Assembly: GCA_958403205.1 (NCBI GenBank)
Contig: CATXWM010000004.1
Coordinates: 1 to 64,000 of the forward strand
Length of the DNA stretch: 64,000 nucleotides
Direction of reading: 5' to 3'
Source: an uncultured Collinsella sp.
GTDB lineage: Bacteria > Actinomycetota > Coriobacteriia > Coriobacteriales > Coriobacteriaceae
The notes beneath the pieces are model-generated. The model searched no databases. It had not been told where the DNA came from and saw only the letters and a program-made list of their open reading frames with translations. The position numbers were made by a program, and so were the translations under genes. Shown here piece by piece: positions 49,863 to 59,714 of this stretch; positions within the stretch are counted from its first letter, which is position 1; every line of letters starts with the position of its first letter.

Positions 49863-51377
49863 ATGGAGAACATCAGCTACGATGCGCTCGAGAAGATCGG
49901 CTACAAGGGCTATTTGCTGCCCAAGGATGCTCCCGAGAAGGTTCTGCAGTTTGGCGAGGGCAATTTCCTGCGCGCCTTTGTCGACCGCTTCTTTGACATG
50001 GGCAACGAGGCCACCGGCTGGAACGGCAAGGTCGTCATGGTCCAGCCCATCAGCGGCGCCTTTGGCTTTGCCGACGGTATCAATGCCCAGGACGACCTGT
50101 ATACCGTGCTGGTGCGCGGCAAGGAGGACGGCAACACGGTCGACGAGTCCCGCGTGATTAGCGCTTGCAGCCGCTGCATCAACCCGTACCGCGAGGACGA
50201 CTACCGCGCCATGATGGAGGTCGCCGTCTCTGACGACCTGGAGATTATCGTCTCTAACACCACCGAGGCCGGTATCGCCTATGACCCGTCCTGCAAGGCC
50301 GACGACATGCCACCTGCGAGCTTCCCCGCCAAGCTTGCCCAGGTGCTCCACACCCGCTGGGCTGCCGGTAAGCCGGGCGTCATCGTCCTCGCCTGCGAGC
50401 TCATCGATCACAACGGCGAGGAGTTGCTGCGCATCATGAACCAGTATGTGAGCGACTGGGGCTGGGAGGACGAGTTTGCGCAGTGGATGGCTAACGACTG
50501 CACCGTCTGCACCACGCTCGTCGACACCATCGTCCCCGGCCGCATCCGCGATCCTAAGGAGGCCACGGCGGTTGCCGAGCGTCTGGGCTACGAGGATCCC
50601 TTCCTGGCCGTGCGCGAGCCCTTCCAGATGTGGGGCATCCAGGGCGACGAGTCGCTTGCCGAGAAGCTTCCCTTTGTGAAGGCTGGTCTTCCGGGTGTCT
50701 TTGTGACTCCCGACGTCACCCCGTACAAAAAGCGCAAGGTCCGCATCCTCAACGGTGCCCATACCGCCTTCGTTCCGGGTTCCTGGGTTGCCGGCTTTGA
50801 TATCGTGCGCGACTGCATGCATGACGAGACCATTCGCGGCTTCATGAACACCATGCTCTACGACGAGGTCATTCCGACGCTTGCCGCCGACTTGGATGTC
50901 GAGGACTGCAAGGCCTTTGCCGCCGCCGTCGAAAACCGCTTCGACAACCCGTTTATTGATCATGCGCTGCTCTCCATCTGCCTCAACTCCACGGCTAAGT
51001 GGCGCGCTCGCGACCTGCCCACGCTCAAGGACTACGTTGCCGAGACCGGCAACCTGCCCAAGTGCCTGGCGACGAGCCTCGCTACGCTCATCTCCTTCTA
51101 CACGCAGGAGCTCGTGTCCCGCGAGGGCGACGGCCTGCACCTGCGTCGCTCCGACGGCACCGAGTACACCGCTCAGGACGACGCCTTCGTGCTCGACTTC
51201 TACGCCGCCCATGCCGGCGCCGACGATGCCCAGCTGGTGCACGACGTGCTCACCAACGAGCAGATGTGGGGCGAGGACCTTACGCAGATCGCAGGTCTTG
51301 AGGAGTTTGTCGTCAGCGCGCTCGCCGTCGTGCGTGCCGAGGGCGCCAAGCAGGCCTTCGCCGACGCTCAGGCGTAA
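49863..51377 (+). CDS. uxaB: Tagaturonate reductase UxaB (mannitol dehydrogenase family)
   Basis: 504 residues. It reduces tagaturonate to altronate with NADH. VLQFGEGNFLRAFVDRFFD is the typical UxaB N-terminus, and KVRILNGAHTAFVPGSWVAG holds the catalytic Lys and the NGxH motif of this long-chain dehydrogenase family. Fructuronate reductase UxuB is related, but the N-terminal signature favours UxaB. It follows uxaC by 94 bp with AAGGAGAC before the ATG. Confidence 0.93.
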   Translation: MENISYDALEKIGYKGYLLPKDAPEKVLQFGEGNFLRAFVDRFFDMGNEATGWNGKVVMVQPISGAFGFADGINAQDDLYTVLVRGKEDGNTVDESRVISACSRCINPYREDDYRAMMEVAVSDDLEIIVSNTTEAGIAYDPSCKADDMPPASFPAKLAQVLHTRWAAGKPGVIVLACELIDHNGEELLRIMNQYVSDWGWEDEFAQWMANDCTVCTTLVDTIVPGRIRDPKEATAVAERLGYEDPFLAVREPFQMWGIQGDESLAEKLPFVKAGLPGVFVTPDVTPYKKRKVRILNGAHTAFVPGSWVAGFDIVRDCMHDETIRGFMNTMLYDEVIPTLAADLDVEDCKAFAAAVENRFDNPFIDHALLSICLNSTAKWRARDLPTLKDYVAETGNLPKCLATSLATLISFYTQELVSREGDGLHLRRSDGTEYTAQDDAFVLDFYAAHAGADDAQLVHDVLTNEQMWGEDLTQIAGLEEFVVSALAVVRAEGAKQAFADAQA

Positions 51378-51388
51378 ATTTCCGGCGC

Positions 51389-51420
51389 AGACGCGGGCGC
51401 GGGACGGCGTGCCCGCGTCT
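51389..51420 (+). other. Hairpin between uxaB and uxaA
   Basis: AGACGCGGGC pairs with GCCCGCGTCT (10 bp) around a 12-nt loop. No U-tract follows, so it more likely sets RNA stability between the two genes than ends transcription. Confidence 0.5.
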
Positions 51421-51458
51421 CGACTTCTGCTCAACCTGTAGGGTTAGGACCATTTGCA

Positions 51459-52943
51459 ATGAACACTATCCAGATCAATCCGGCCGACAACGTGATCGTC
51501 GCGCTGTCGCCGCTTGCCAAGGGCACCGCCGTCGCGGTTCCCGGGGTGGGCGAGGTCGTGGCCGCGGAGGATATTCCGCAGGGTCATAAGATGGCCGTGC
51601 GCTCGATTGCCGCGGGGGAGGACGTCATCAAGTACGGCCTTCCTATCGGCCATGTGACGGGCGATGTCCAGCCCGGTCAGTGGCTTCATACACATAATGT
51701 CAAGACCAACCTTTCGGGCGAGGTCGAGTACACCTACAACCCCACACATCCGGTCGTGGATCCGGTTGAGCCCGAGACCTTTATGGGGTTCCGCCGCGCC
51801 GACGGTCGTGCCGCGACGCGTAATGAGCTGTGGATCATCCCCACGGTCGGCTGTGTCAACGAAGTCGCCCGTGCCATGTGTGAACAGGCCCAGGATCTGG
51901 TCGATGGCTCGCTGGAGGGTGTTTACTACTTCCCGCATCCCTTTGGCTGCTCGCAGACCGGCGCCGACCATGCCCAGACGCGTCGTCTGCTGGTGGCGCT
52001 CTCGCGTCATCCTAATGCGGCCGGCGTGCTATTCCTGTCGCTCGGTTGCGAAAACTGCACGCACCAGCAGGTGCTCGACGAGCTCGGTAACTTCGATCAC
52101 GAGCGCGTTCGCTTTCTCACCTGCCAGGATGTAGCCGACGAGCAAATCGAGGGCCACAAGATTCTGGCCGAGCTGGCTGACCTGGCCAAGCAAGCCAAGC
52201 GAGAGCCCATTTTGGCCTCCGAGCTGGTTATTGGTCTTAAGTGCGGCGGCTCCGACGGTCTTTCGGGCATTACCGCCAACCCCACGATCGGTCGCGTGAG
52301 CGATATGGTCGTCGCCCGCGGCGGCACGTCGGTGCTTACCGAGGTGCCCGAGATGTTTGGCGCGGAGAGCATCCTGCTCGACCGTTGCGAGAACGAGCAG
52401 GTCTTTAACGTCGCCTCCGACATGCTCAATGGCTTTAAGGACTACTTTATTAGCCACGGCGAGGTCGTCTACGAGAACCCGAGCCCCGGCAACAAGGACG
52501 GCGGTATTACCACGCTCGAGGACAAGAGCTGCGGCTGCGTGCAAAAAGGCGGGTCTGCCCCCATCGTCGACGTGCTGCCGTATGCCGGCCAGGCAAATAA
52601 ACACGGCCTGAACATGCTGTGCGGTCCGGGCAACGACATGGTATCCACCACGGCGTTGACGGCTGCCGGCTGCCACGTGATTCTGTTCTCGACCGGCCGC
52701 GGCACACCGTTTGGCGCGCCGGCGCCTACGCTCAAGGTGTTCACCAATCAGCGTCTGTGCGACCACAAGGCCAACTGGATGGACTTTAACGCCGGCGTGA
52801 TTGCCACGGGTGAGCGCACGCTCGACGAGGCTGCTCACGATCTATACCAGCTGGTGCTGGAGACGGCGAGCGGTAAACTCACGAGTGCCGAGCGCCGTGG
52901 CTGTCACGAGATCAGCATCTGGAAGGACGGCGTCTGCCTGTAG
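51459..52943 (+). CDS. uxaA: Altronate dehydratase UxaA
   Basis: 494 residues. It dehydrates altronate to 2-keto-3-deoxygluconate. The N-terminal SAF domain (about 1-95) contains GHKMAVRSIAAGEDVIKYG. The catalytic domain shows HPFGCSQTGADHAQTRR, LGCENCTHQQ and GLKCGGSDGLSGITANP, with conserved Cys and His residues for iron. KDG kinase and aldolase, needed next, are not encoded in this window. Confidence 0.95.
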   Translation: MNTIQINPADNVIVALSPLAKGTAVAVPGVGEVVAAEDIPQGHKMAVRSIAAGEDVIKYGLPIGHVTGDVQPGQWLHTHNVKTNLSGEVEYTYNPTHPVVDPVEPETFMGFRRADGRAATRNELWIIPTVGCVNEVARAMCEQAQDLVDGSLEGVYYFPHPFGCSQTGADHAQTRRLLVALSRHPNAAGVLFLSLGCENCTHQQVLDELGNFDHERVRFLTCQDVADEQIEGHKILAELADLAKQAKREPILASELVIGLKCGGSDGLSGITANPTIGRVSDMVVARGGTSVLTEVPEMFGAESILLDRCENEQVFNVASDMLNGFKDYFISHGEVVYENPSPGNKDGGITTLEDKSCGCVQKGGSAPIVDVLPYAGQANKHGLNMLCGPGNDMVSTTALTAAGCHVILFSTGRGTPFGAPAPTLKVFTNQRLCDHKANWMDFNAGVIATGERTLDEAAHDLYQLVLETASGKLTSAERRGCHEISIWKDGVCL

Positions 52944-52978
52944 TGGCAAATGCACCCAAGCGTAGCGCTATGTCGTCG

Positions 52979-53011
52979 GCCCCGTCGGGAGTGTTCCCGG
53001 CGGGGCTTTTT
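52979..53011 (+). terminator. Terminator of the uxaCBA operon
   Basis: GCCCCGTCGGGA pairs with TCCCGGCGGGGC (one mismatch), followed by TTTTT. Confidence 0.9.
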
Positions 53012-53048
53012 CGTTTCGTGGTTAAGTGAATATGTTGGAAAATCTGAT

Positions 53049-53220
53049 AAACGTTCACCTATCTCATGGCTGTCCAGCATGGCACCTTTACCAGCAGACA
53101 ATAGGTCTTAGAGCCTCAATTGTGTCCGTTCAGCGGTAAAAGTCGACCGTTCAAGGATATTATTCAAGTGAACGTTCACCTATCATAAGCAATCGTGCAT
53201 AATCTAACTAAACGTTCACC
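53049..53220 (+). promoter_or_regulatory. Cluster of LacI-type operators before the GPH transporter
   Basis: A full site GTGAACGTTCAC is at 53168-53179. Variant sites TAAACGTTCACC lie at about 53048-53059 and 53209-53220. CCGTTCA half-sites are at about 53126 and 53148. The rest of the 350-bp gap holds the uxaA terminator and no gene. The array suggests cooperative repression by looping between sites (inference). Confidence 0.75.
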
Positions 53221-53298
53221 CTGAATGCTGGGCAGACAGATGTCAGTGTGGACTCAAATGTCTTGTTACAAGACAATCGAGAAAAGAGAGGGAGCTCG

Positions 53299-54858
53299 AT
53301 GACTAATAAGATTGGAAAAAAGCGTAAGATCACATTCTGGACGCGCTTGGGCTTTGGTATGGGCGGTATGCTCAATTCCGGTGCCCTGACCTTTACGCAC
53401 AGCTACATGGTGCTGTTCCTGTCCACGGAGTGTGGCCTGTCCGCAGGCGAGGCTGCACTGATCAGCTCGTTTGCCATCTATGTCAACGCTATTCTTTGCC
53501 CGCTGATGGGCTTTGTGGCCGATAACTTCTATGCCACCAAGATTGGCCGCATCTTTGGTCGTCGTCGTTTCTGGATCTTGCTGGCCATCCCGATGATGAT
53601 CGCCGAGCCGCTCATCTTCGTGGCTACGCCGTTTGGCTTCCCGTACTACTTTGTGCTGTACCTGATCTACAACGTCGCGTACACGTTCTGCACCGCCAAC
53701 CTGTCGCCGCTTACCATCGAGATGACCGACGACTTTAAGGAGCGTACGTACCTTACCGGCTACAAGCATCTCTTTGGTAACGCCGCCGGCTTCCTGATGG
53801 CAGCACTCGTCGGCTTTGGCTTTGGCACCTTCGGCGAGACCAACCCGTTTAGCTACTTCATCATCGCTACGATCAACGCTTCGGTCATGGCAATCTCGCT
53901 GCTCTGCGTGTACCTGTCCACGTGGGAGCACACCCCCGAGGAGGTCGCTCAGGAGAAGATCGAGAGCGTCGGCGAGGGCATCAAGAAGTTCTTCATCGAC
54001 GTTATCTCCACCTTCCGCAACAAGTCCTTCCGCAAGGTCCTGTATGCACAGGTCTCCACGAAGCTTGCTGCTGCCTGCTGGTCTGCCTGCCTGTCCTTCT
54101 TCATCGTCTACTGCCTGCAGATTCCTAAGTCCTACGAGTCCGTGATGGAGATGCCTGGCAAGGTCGTCGCTATCGTCTGCACCGCCATCTGGGTCGCCCT
54201 CATGGCCAAGAAGGGCTTCCACAAGTCTTGGTACCTCGCAAATGTCGGTTGCGCTGCGTGCATCATTGCCTACAACTACTTCGCCTTTGGTCAGATCAAC
54301 GGCACCTCCACGGTCGCCATCGCCATGATCGCCTACCCCATCATCTTCGCCATCTGGAAGTTCTTCTACGTCGGCTTCCAGTACCTGCCCGATGTTCTGC
54401 TCAACTACATCCCCGATGTCGATGAGCTCATCACCCTGCGTCGTCGCGAGGGCATCTACAGCTCCGCGCAGCAGCTCTGCCAGCAGATCGCCCAGGCTAT
54501 CGCCGTCAACGTGTGGGCTATCGTCCTTGCTGCCTCCGGCTTCATTCAGACCGCCGGCAACAGCGACGCCGTGACCCAGCCCGCTACCGTGCCTCTGTAT
54601 ATCTGCGGCTACATGATCATCGGCTGCGCCGGCTTCTTCCTGCTTGCGGCCGTCCTTGCCCGCGGCATCAAGATCGACAAGGAGCAGTGCGACATCCTTT
54701 GCGACGAGATTCACCGCGTCAAGGAGGGTGGCAAGATGGCCGACGTCAAGCCCGAGGTCAAGGCGCTTTGCGAGGAGCTCTCCGGCTTTAAGTACGAGGA
54801 CTGCTTTGCCCACAACAACGTTGGCTTCCAGGACGGTAGCGTAACCCCCGCCGAGTAA
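53299..54858 (+). CDS. GPH-family glycoside/uronide transporter
   Basis: A 519-residue secondary transporter with about 12 helices. The start KITFWTRLGFGMGGMLNSGA, the cytoplasmic loop DNFYATKIGRIFGRRRFWIL and the later VDELITLRRREGIYSSAQQL are typical of the glycoside-pentoside-hexuronide:cation symporters. The C-terminus has about 70 soluble residues. It most likely imports galacturonate or short pectin oligomers, given its place between uxaA and pectin hydrolases and its operator cluster. The ATG at 53299 follows GAGGGAG. Confidence 0.9.
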   Translation: MTNKIGKKRKITFWTRLGFGMGGMLNSGALTFTHSYMVLFLSTECGLSAGEAALISSFAIYVNAILCPLMGFVADNFYATKIGRIFGRRRFWILLAIPMMIAEPLIFVATPFGFPYYFVLYLIYNVAYTFCTANLSPLTIEMTDDFKERTYLTGYKHLFGNAAGFLMAALVGFGFGTFGETNPFSYFIIATINASVMAISLLCVYLSTWEHTPEEVAQEKIESVGEGIKKFFIDVISTFRNKSFRKVLYAQVSTKLAAACWSACLSFFIVYCLQIPKSYESVMEMPGKVVAIVCTAIWVALMAKKGFHKSWYLANVGCAACIIAYNYFAFGQINGTSTVAIAMIAYPIIFAIWKFFYVGFQYLPDVLLNYIPDVDELITLRRREGIYSSAQQLCQQIAQAIAVNVWAIVLAASGFIQTAGNSDAVTQPATVPLYICGYMIIGCAGFFLLAAVLARGIKIDKEQCDILCDEIHRVKEGGKMADVKPEVKALCEELSGFKYEDCFAHNNVGFQDGSVTPAE

Positions 54859-54882
54859 GGCCGACATATCGTCCAAATCACA

Positions 54883-54927
54883 GGGCCGTGCCACCGGAAT
54901 TCCGCCGGCAGGCACGGCCCTTTTTTA
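54883..54927 (+). terminator. Terminator after the GPH transporter
   Basis: GGGCCGTGCC pairs with GGCACGGCCC, with an inner CCGG pairing, followed by TTTTTT. Confidence 0.9.
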
Positions 54928-54973
54928 ACAGCGTACAATTTGCCTTTAGAGCATCTTTTTGAGGGAGAAATCC

Positions 54974-56569
54974 ATGGAGACGAACGTTATCTGGCGCAAC
55001 GCCCGCGCGGCCGTGATCGAGCTTGACGACGGCGGCTACTTTACCTGTGCCGATACGTGGGAGATCTTTGTCAACGACGAGCCCGCCGGTACCACGAATA
55101 CGGTCGAGACCTATGTCGACGGCCTGACCCCCGGCAAGCGCAACCTGGTTCGTTTTGTTTGTGGCGAGCGTGAGCTGAGCGTAGGTGTCACCACGCCGGC
55201 TGAGCCCTTTACCATCAACGTTCGCGACTGTGGCGCCAAGGGTGATGCCGAGCACGACGACACCACCAACATCCAGGCTGCCATCATGGCCTGCCCCAAG
55301 GGCGGCCGCGTGCTGATCCCCGCCGGCAGCTATCGTATCAAGTCCCTCTTCCTTAAGAGCAATATCAACATCGAGCTCGCCGAGGGAGCGGTGCTGCTGG
55401 CCCGCCACGATCGTGCCGCGCTTGCCTACATTCCGGGAACGGTCACGGGCAACGAGGGTGCCGGGTATGCCGGCACCGATATGCTGCCCCTGGGCCGCTG
55501 GGAGGGCGAGAGTTTCTCGACCTACTGTTCTACCTTTACGGGTCTGGGCGTGCACGACGTGTGCATCTATGGTCGCGGCGCGATTGACGGTCAGACCGAT
55601 TTTGCCGAGGACAACTGGTGGAACAAGGACTTTAAGAACATCTTCCGTCCCGAGGAGGGCCGCGAGGTCGCCCGTCCGCGCATGATCTTCCTGTCCGAGT
55701 GCCAAAACGTGAGCCTTGCCGGCTTTACCGTGCGCAACAGCCCGGCGTGGAATATCCATCCCGTCCTGTGCGAGCATGTCGACGCGCTCTGCCTGTCGAT
55801 CGAGGGCCCCAAGAACTCCCACAACACCGACGGTTTCGATCCCGAGAGCTGCGGCTTTGTCCGCATCCTTGGTTGTCAGTTCTCGGTGGGCGACGACTGC
55901 ATCGCCATCAAGAGCGGCAAGCTGGGCATTGAGCCCGAGCTTCGTCCCGCCACGCACGACGTGCTGATCTCTCACTGCTACATGCACGATGGTCACGGCG
56001 CCGTGGTCCTGGGTTCAGAGGCTGCCGGCGGCATCAAGGACCTTACCGTGAGCAAGTGCCTCTTTGAGCGCACCGACCGCGGCCTGCGCGTCAAGACCCG
56101 CCGCGGGCGCGGCAAGGATGCCGTCAACGAGGGCATTACCTTTGAGCACATTCGCATGGATGAGGTGCTCACGCCCTTCGTGGTCAACTCCTTCTACTTC
56201 TGCGACAAGGACGGCAAGACCGATTACGTGCAGTCTCGCGAGACGCTGCCTGTCGACGACCGCACGCCCGGCTTTGGTGCCACGACGTTTTGCGATATCG
56301 AGGCCACTAACTGCCACGCGGCCGCTGCCTACATCACGGGCCTGCCCGAGAGTAAAGTAACGCGCCTGACGTTCCAGGATGTCCACGTGACCTTTGCCGA
56401 TGATGCTGAGCCCTTTGTTCCGGCCATGGCCTGCGGCGTTGAGCCCATGGTACGCCAGGGCATCATCGCGCAAAACGTCAAGGTACTCGACCTGCAAAAT
56501 GTGGTGATTGAGGGCCAGGACGGCGAGGAACTGCAGCTCCAGAACGTCGACAAGGTTATCCGTTCCTAA
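54974..56569 (+). CDS. GH28 polygalacturonase, cytoplasmic
   Basis: 531 residues. The right-handed beta-helix GH28 enzyme hydrolyses alpha-1,4-galacturonan. All catalytic groups are present: Asp286 in NTDGFDPES, Asp307 and Asp308 in VGDDCIAIKSG, His341 in DGHGAVVLGSE, and RVKTRRGRG. The first 75 residues form an extra beta-rich domain (WRNARAAVIELDDGGYFT), also seen in exo-acting members. There is no signal peptide, so it probably trims imported oligogalacturonides. The ATG at 54974 follows GAGGGAG. Confidence 0.93.
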   Translation: METNVIWRNARAAVIELDDGGYFTCADTWEIFVNDEPAGTTNTVETYVDGLTPGKRNLVRFVCGERELSVGVTTPAEPFTINVRDCGAKGDAEHDDTTNIQAAIMACPKGGRVLIPAGSYRIKSLFLKSNINIELAEGAVLLARHDRAALAYIPGTVTGNEGAGYAGTDMLPLGRWEGESFSTYCSTFTGLGVHDVCIYGRGAIDGQTDFAEDNWWNKDFKNIFRPEEGREVARPRMIFLSECQNVSLAGFTVRNSPAWNIHPVLCEHVDALCLSIEGPKNSHNTDGFDPESCGFVRILGCQFSVGDDCIAIKSGKLGIEPELRPATHDVLISHCYMHDGHGAVVLGSEAAGGIKDLTVSKCLFERTDRGLRVKTRRGRGKDAVNEGITFEHIRMDEVLTPFVVNSFYFCDKDGKTDYVQSRETLPVDDRTPGFGATTFCDIEATNCHAAAAYITGLPESKVTRLTFQDVHVTFADDAEPFVPAMACGVEPMVRQGIIAQNVKVLDLQNVVIEGQDGEELQLQNVDKVIRS

Positions 56570-56584
56570 CTCGGGGTGATGACC

Positions 56585-56623
56585 AGGGCTGCATTGTCGG
56601 ATAAATCGGCAATGCAGCCCTTG
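56585..56623 (+). terminator. Hairpin after GH28
   Basis: AGGGCTGCATTG (56585-56596) pairs with CAATGCAGCCCT (56610-56621). The T-tract is weak, so read-through into the esterase genes is likely. Confidence 0.6.
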
Positions 56624-56673
56624 TGCGATACGGCCGTGTGCGCTGCGCTACGCATCATGGTGAAAGGGAATAC

Positions 56674-57483
56674 ATGCTCAATAAAACGATTCCTGTCGGG
56701 GTCGATGGCTCGTCTGCCACGATTACGTCTTATGTTTTTGCCCCGACCGAAGATGCTTATGCTTTAAAACCGCTGCCTGCAGTTGTGGTCGTGCCAGGAG
56801 GCGGCTACGATCACGTTTCGCCGCGCGAAGGCGAGACGGTAGCGCTCCGTTTGTTGGCGATGGGCTACCAAGCGTTTGTACTGAACTATTCGGTTGCTCC
56901 GGCTGTCTATCCGCTGGCATTGCAAGAACTCGCGCGGGCGGTCGATACCGTCCGAAGCCATGCGGCAGAGTACTGTGTCGATCCTGATCGGATTACGGTC
57001 ATGGGTTTTTCGGCCGGTGGGCATCTAGTTGGCTTGCTCGGGGCGCTTTGGGACCAACCCTGGCTTGCAGAGTCGATTTCGGCATCGCCTGAGTCGATTC
57101 GGCCTGACACACTTTGCTTGGGCTATCCGGTCGTAAGCTCGGGGGCCTATGCTCATCGTGGTTCGTTTGAACACCTAACGGGTGCCGATGGCGCTTTGGC
57201 TCAAAAGTTGTCGATCGAGAATATGGTGGGCGATGGCTTCCCCCGTACGTTCTTGTGGCATACCGCCGAGGATGCATCGGTACCAGTTCAAAATAGCCTC
57301 CTTCTTGCGCAGGCTCTTGCCGACCACGGGATTGGCTTTAGCCTACATGTCTTTCCGCATGGAAAGCATGGGGCATCGCTCGCCACGGCCCAAACGGCAT
57401 TTAAGGGCTGCGCCGAGCATATTCAGCCACAGGTTCAGGGCTGGCCTGAACAGTTCGCTTCCTGGGAGCGTGATGGACGATGA
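56674..57483 (+). CDS. Alpha/beta-hydrolase esterase of the pectin locus
   Basis: 269 residues of the acetyl-esterase (BD-FAE-like) group. It has the oxyanion-hole motif VVVPGGGYDHVSPREGE, nucleophile Ser113 in MGFSAGGHL, an acid at Asp200 (AEDASVP) and a base at His229 or His232 (FPHGKHG). There is no signal peptide. It probably removes acetyl groups from pectic oligomers (inference from context). The ATG at 56674 follows GAAAGGG. Its stop overlaps the next start (ATGA), which indicates translational coupling. Confidence 0.87.
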   Translation: MLNKTIPVGVDGSSATITSYVFAPTEDAYALKPLPAVVVVPGGGYDHVSPREGETVALRLLAMGYQAFVLNYSVAPAVYPLALQELARAVDTVRSHAAEYCVDPDRITVMGFSAGGHLVGLLGALWDQPWLAESISASPESIRPDTLCLGYPVVSSGAYAHRGSFEHLTGADGALAQKLSIENMVGDGFPRTFLWHTAEDASVPVQNSLLLAQALADHGIGFSLHVFPHGKHGASLATAQTAFKGCAEHIQPQVQGWPEQFASWERDGR

Positions 57484-59645
57484 GCGAAAGTATCTATACG
57501 CTGCGCGTTTCGAGGGCTGCGGCAGGAGCGTATCCAACGATTTCCGATGCCTTGGCGGCAGCCGATCAGCTCTATCCGGATGCCGAGCAACCGGTGATGA
57601 TTCGCGTCGATCCGGGCGAGTATTGCGAGCGGGTCGAGATTCATCGCTCGCATGTGACGATTGAGGGAGAGACGGCCGACAGCGTGCGTATCGTGGGCAG
57701 CCTGGGTGCCAAGATGCCTTCGGAGGACGGCTCGGGCGTCGACGGCACGCTCGGCACGTTTAGGACCTATACCGTTTTGGTCGATGCCGACGACGTACGG
57801 CTCGAGAACCTCACGATCGAAAACGATGCGGGCGATGGGCGCGAGGTCGGTCAAGCGATTGCCCTGTATGCTGATGGCGACCGTCTGGTTGTCGATGCCT
57901 GCTGCATTAAGGGACACCAAGACACGCTGTTTTTGGGTCCGCTGCCGCCGCATGAGGCCAAACCGGGCGGGTTTATAGGACCCAAACAGTATGCGCCGCG
58001 CCGGGTGGGGCGCCAGTATTTTCGACGTTGCCGGATCGAGGGCGATGTCGACTTTATCTTTGGCGGCGCGCGTGCCTACTTTGAGGGGTGCGAGATTCGC
58101 TCGCTCAACCGCGATATGGACGTGAACGGCTACGTGACGGCGGCGTCGACGCCCGAAGGCGAGCCGCACGGCTTTGTGTTCCACGGCTGTTCGTTTACAG
58201 CTCCGGATGGCGTGGCGCCGGATTCGGTCTACCTGGGTCGTCCTTGGCGCGAATGGGCGCAAACTGTGCTGATCGATTGCTGGCTGGGGCGACATATCAA
58301 GCGCGAAGGCTGGTGGGATTGGAATAAGCCGGCGGCACACAACTGCGTGCAGTATGCTGGCGCGATTCTGCATGGGCCGGCGGGTGATACTACCGGCTGG
58401 GTGCCGTGGGCGAATGAACTCGATGTGATGGCTGCCGCCGGGTACGCTCGCGAGCAGGTGCTTGCCGGTGGGGATGGCTGGGATCCCGAGGGAGGCACCG
58501 GTGATGCGGTTGAGACGGCTGGGCTATCTGTCAATGGTCGCACCGTGCACATCGAGACGTACTGCGAAGACGAGCCTGCGCTGCGTGCCCGGCTGAAGCG
58601 CGAGGGGCGCTCTGCCGCATTTGCAGGCAAGACTCCTGCAGATTTTGAGGCATGGAAGATTGCGACCAGGACTCGTCTGTACGATGTTTTGGGCCTTTCG
58701 CTTATGGACCGCGTCCCGATTGAGATTCGTGAGCTCAGCCGCGTGCGGGTTGCCGGCGGCATTGTGCGCACCCATGCGATGTTGCAGGTCGAGCGCGATG
58801 TTTGGATGCCGTTCTACCTGTTGGAACCGTCTCATCCTAAGCTTGATGAGCGGGGACTCAAACGCTGTTATATCTGCCCGCATGGCCATCAGGGAGCGGG
58901 TGCTGCAAGCGTAGCCGGTGTTGCGGGCGTGCCGGCTGTCGATGATGCCGTGCGTAAGTTCAATTACGACTACGGTCTGCGTTTGGCACGCATGGGTTAC
59001 GTGACCGTCTGCCCTGATGCGCGCGGTTGGGGATACCGTCGTGACTGGAAGGGTCAGGGCGATGACGAGAACAGCTACCTGCGCGGTACGTGTCTGAATC
59101 AAGCACGTATGGCCGAGCCACTGGGTCTTACGGTCGCGGGCCTCAACGTCTGGGACAACATGCGCTTGATCGATTACTTGGAGGCGCGCGGCGACATTGC
59201 CATGGATGACCTGGGTTGCTTTGGTTTTTCGGGTGGCGGCTACATGACGTTGTACCTGGCCGCACTCGACCCGCGTGTGCGCAAGGCGTTTGTCTCGGGC
59301 TATCTGTACGGTGTCGACGATTCGCTGCTGCATCTCAATGGCAATTGCAGCTGCAACTACACTCCCGGACTTTGGCGCTTGCTCGACATGGGCGATATTG
59401 CCTCGCTTATTGCGCCGCGCCCGTTGTTAGTGCAAAGCTGCGAAGAGGATCATCTGAACGGTTCGCGCGGGCTGAAAAATGTTGACGAGCAGCTCGAGAT
59501 CGTGCGCGATGCCTACAAGTTGCTGGGTCGCAGAGATGGCCTGCGGCACGAGGTATGTCCGGGTGAACACCATCTGGGCGTGACACATCTTGCCGAGGAT
59601 ATCGAATGGCTCGATTCGCACGTTGCGGAATGCGCCCGTGCATAG
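57480..59645 (+). CDS. Fusion of CE8 pectin methylesterase and alpha/beta-hydrolase
   Basis: 721 residues in two enzymes. Residues 1 to about 335 are a CE8 pectinesterase beta-helix with GQAIALY, GHQDTLF (Asp148), GDVDFIFGGA (Asp191) and YLGRPWREW (Arg254, Trp256). Residues about 350-721 are an alpha/beta hydrolase with GFSGGGYMTLYLAA (Ser584), CEEDHLNG (Asp657) and GEHHLG (His697), plus PHGHQGAG as a likely oxyanion-hole strand. No frameshift or start lies between them. The protein could remove methyl and acyl esters from the same oligomer. It lacks a signal peptide and overlaps the upstream esterase by 4 bp. Confidence 0.92.
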   Translation: MSESIYTLRVSRAAAGAYPTISDALAAADQLYPDAEQPVMIRVDPGEYCERVEIHRSHVTIEGETADSVRIVGSLGAKMPSEDGSGVDGTLGTFRTYTVLVDADDVRLENLTIENDAGDGREVGQAIALYADGDRLVVDACCIKGHQDTLFLGPLPPHEAKPGGFIGPKQYAPRRVGRQYFRRCRIEGDVDFIFGGARAYFEGCEIRSLNRDMDVNGYVTAASTPEGEPHGFVFHGCSFTAPDGVAPDSVYLGRPWREWAQTVLIDCWLGRHIKREGWWDWNKPAAHNCVQYAGAILHGPAGDTTGWVPWANELDVMAAAGYAREQVLAGGDGWDPEGGTGDAVETAGLSVNGRTVHIETYCEDEPALRARLKREGRSAAFAGKTPADFEAWKIATRTRLYDVLGLSLMDRVPIEIRELSRVRVAGGIVRTHAMLQVERDVWMPFYLLEPSHPKLDERGLKRCYICPHGHQGAGAASVAGVAGVPAVDDAVRKFNYDYGLRLARMGYVTVCPDARGWGYRRDWKGQGDDENSYLRGTCLNQARMAEPLGLTVAGLNVWDNMRLIDYLEARGDIAMDDLGCFGFSGGGYMTLYLAALDPRVRKAFVSGYLYGVDDSLLHLNGNCSCNYTPGLWRLLDMGDIASLIAPRPLLVQSCEEDHLNGSRGLKNVDEQLEIVRDAYKLLGRRDGLRHEVCPGEHHLGVTHLAEDIEWLDSHVAECARA

Positions 59646-59714
59646 CCCCTCGGCATGCTGCGAATAAACGGTACGTTCCTGTATGACCGCCGATGGGCGG
59701 ATGAGGAGAAGATT

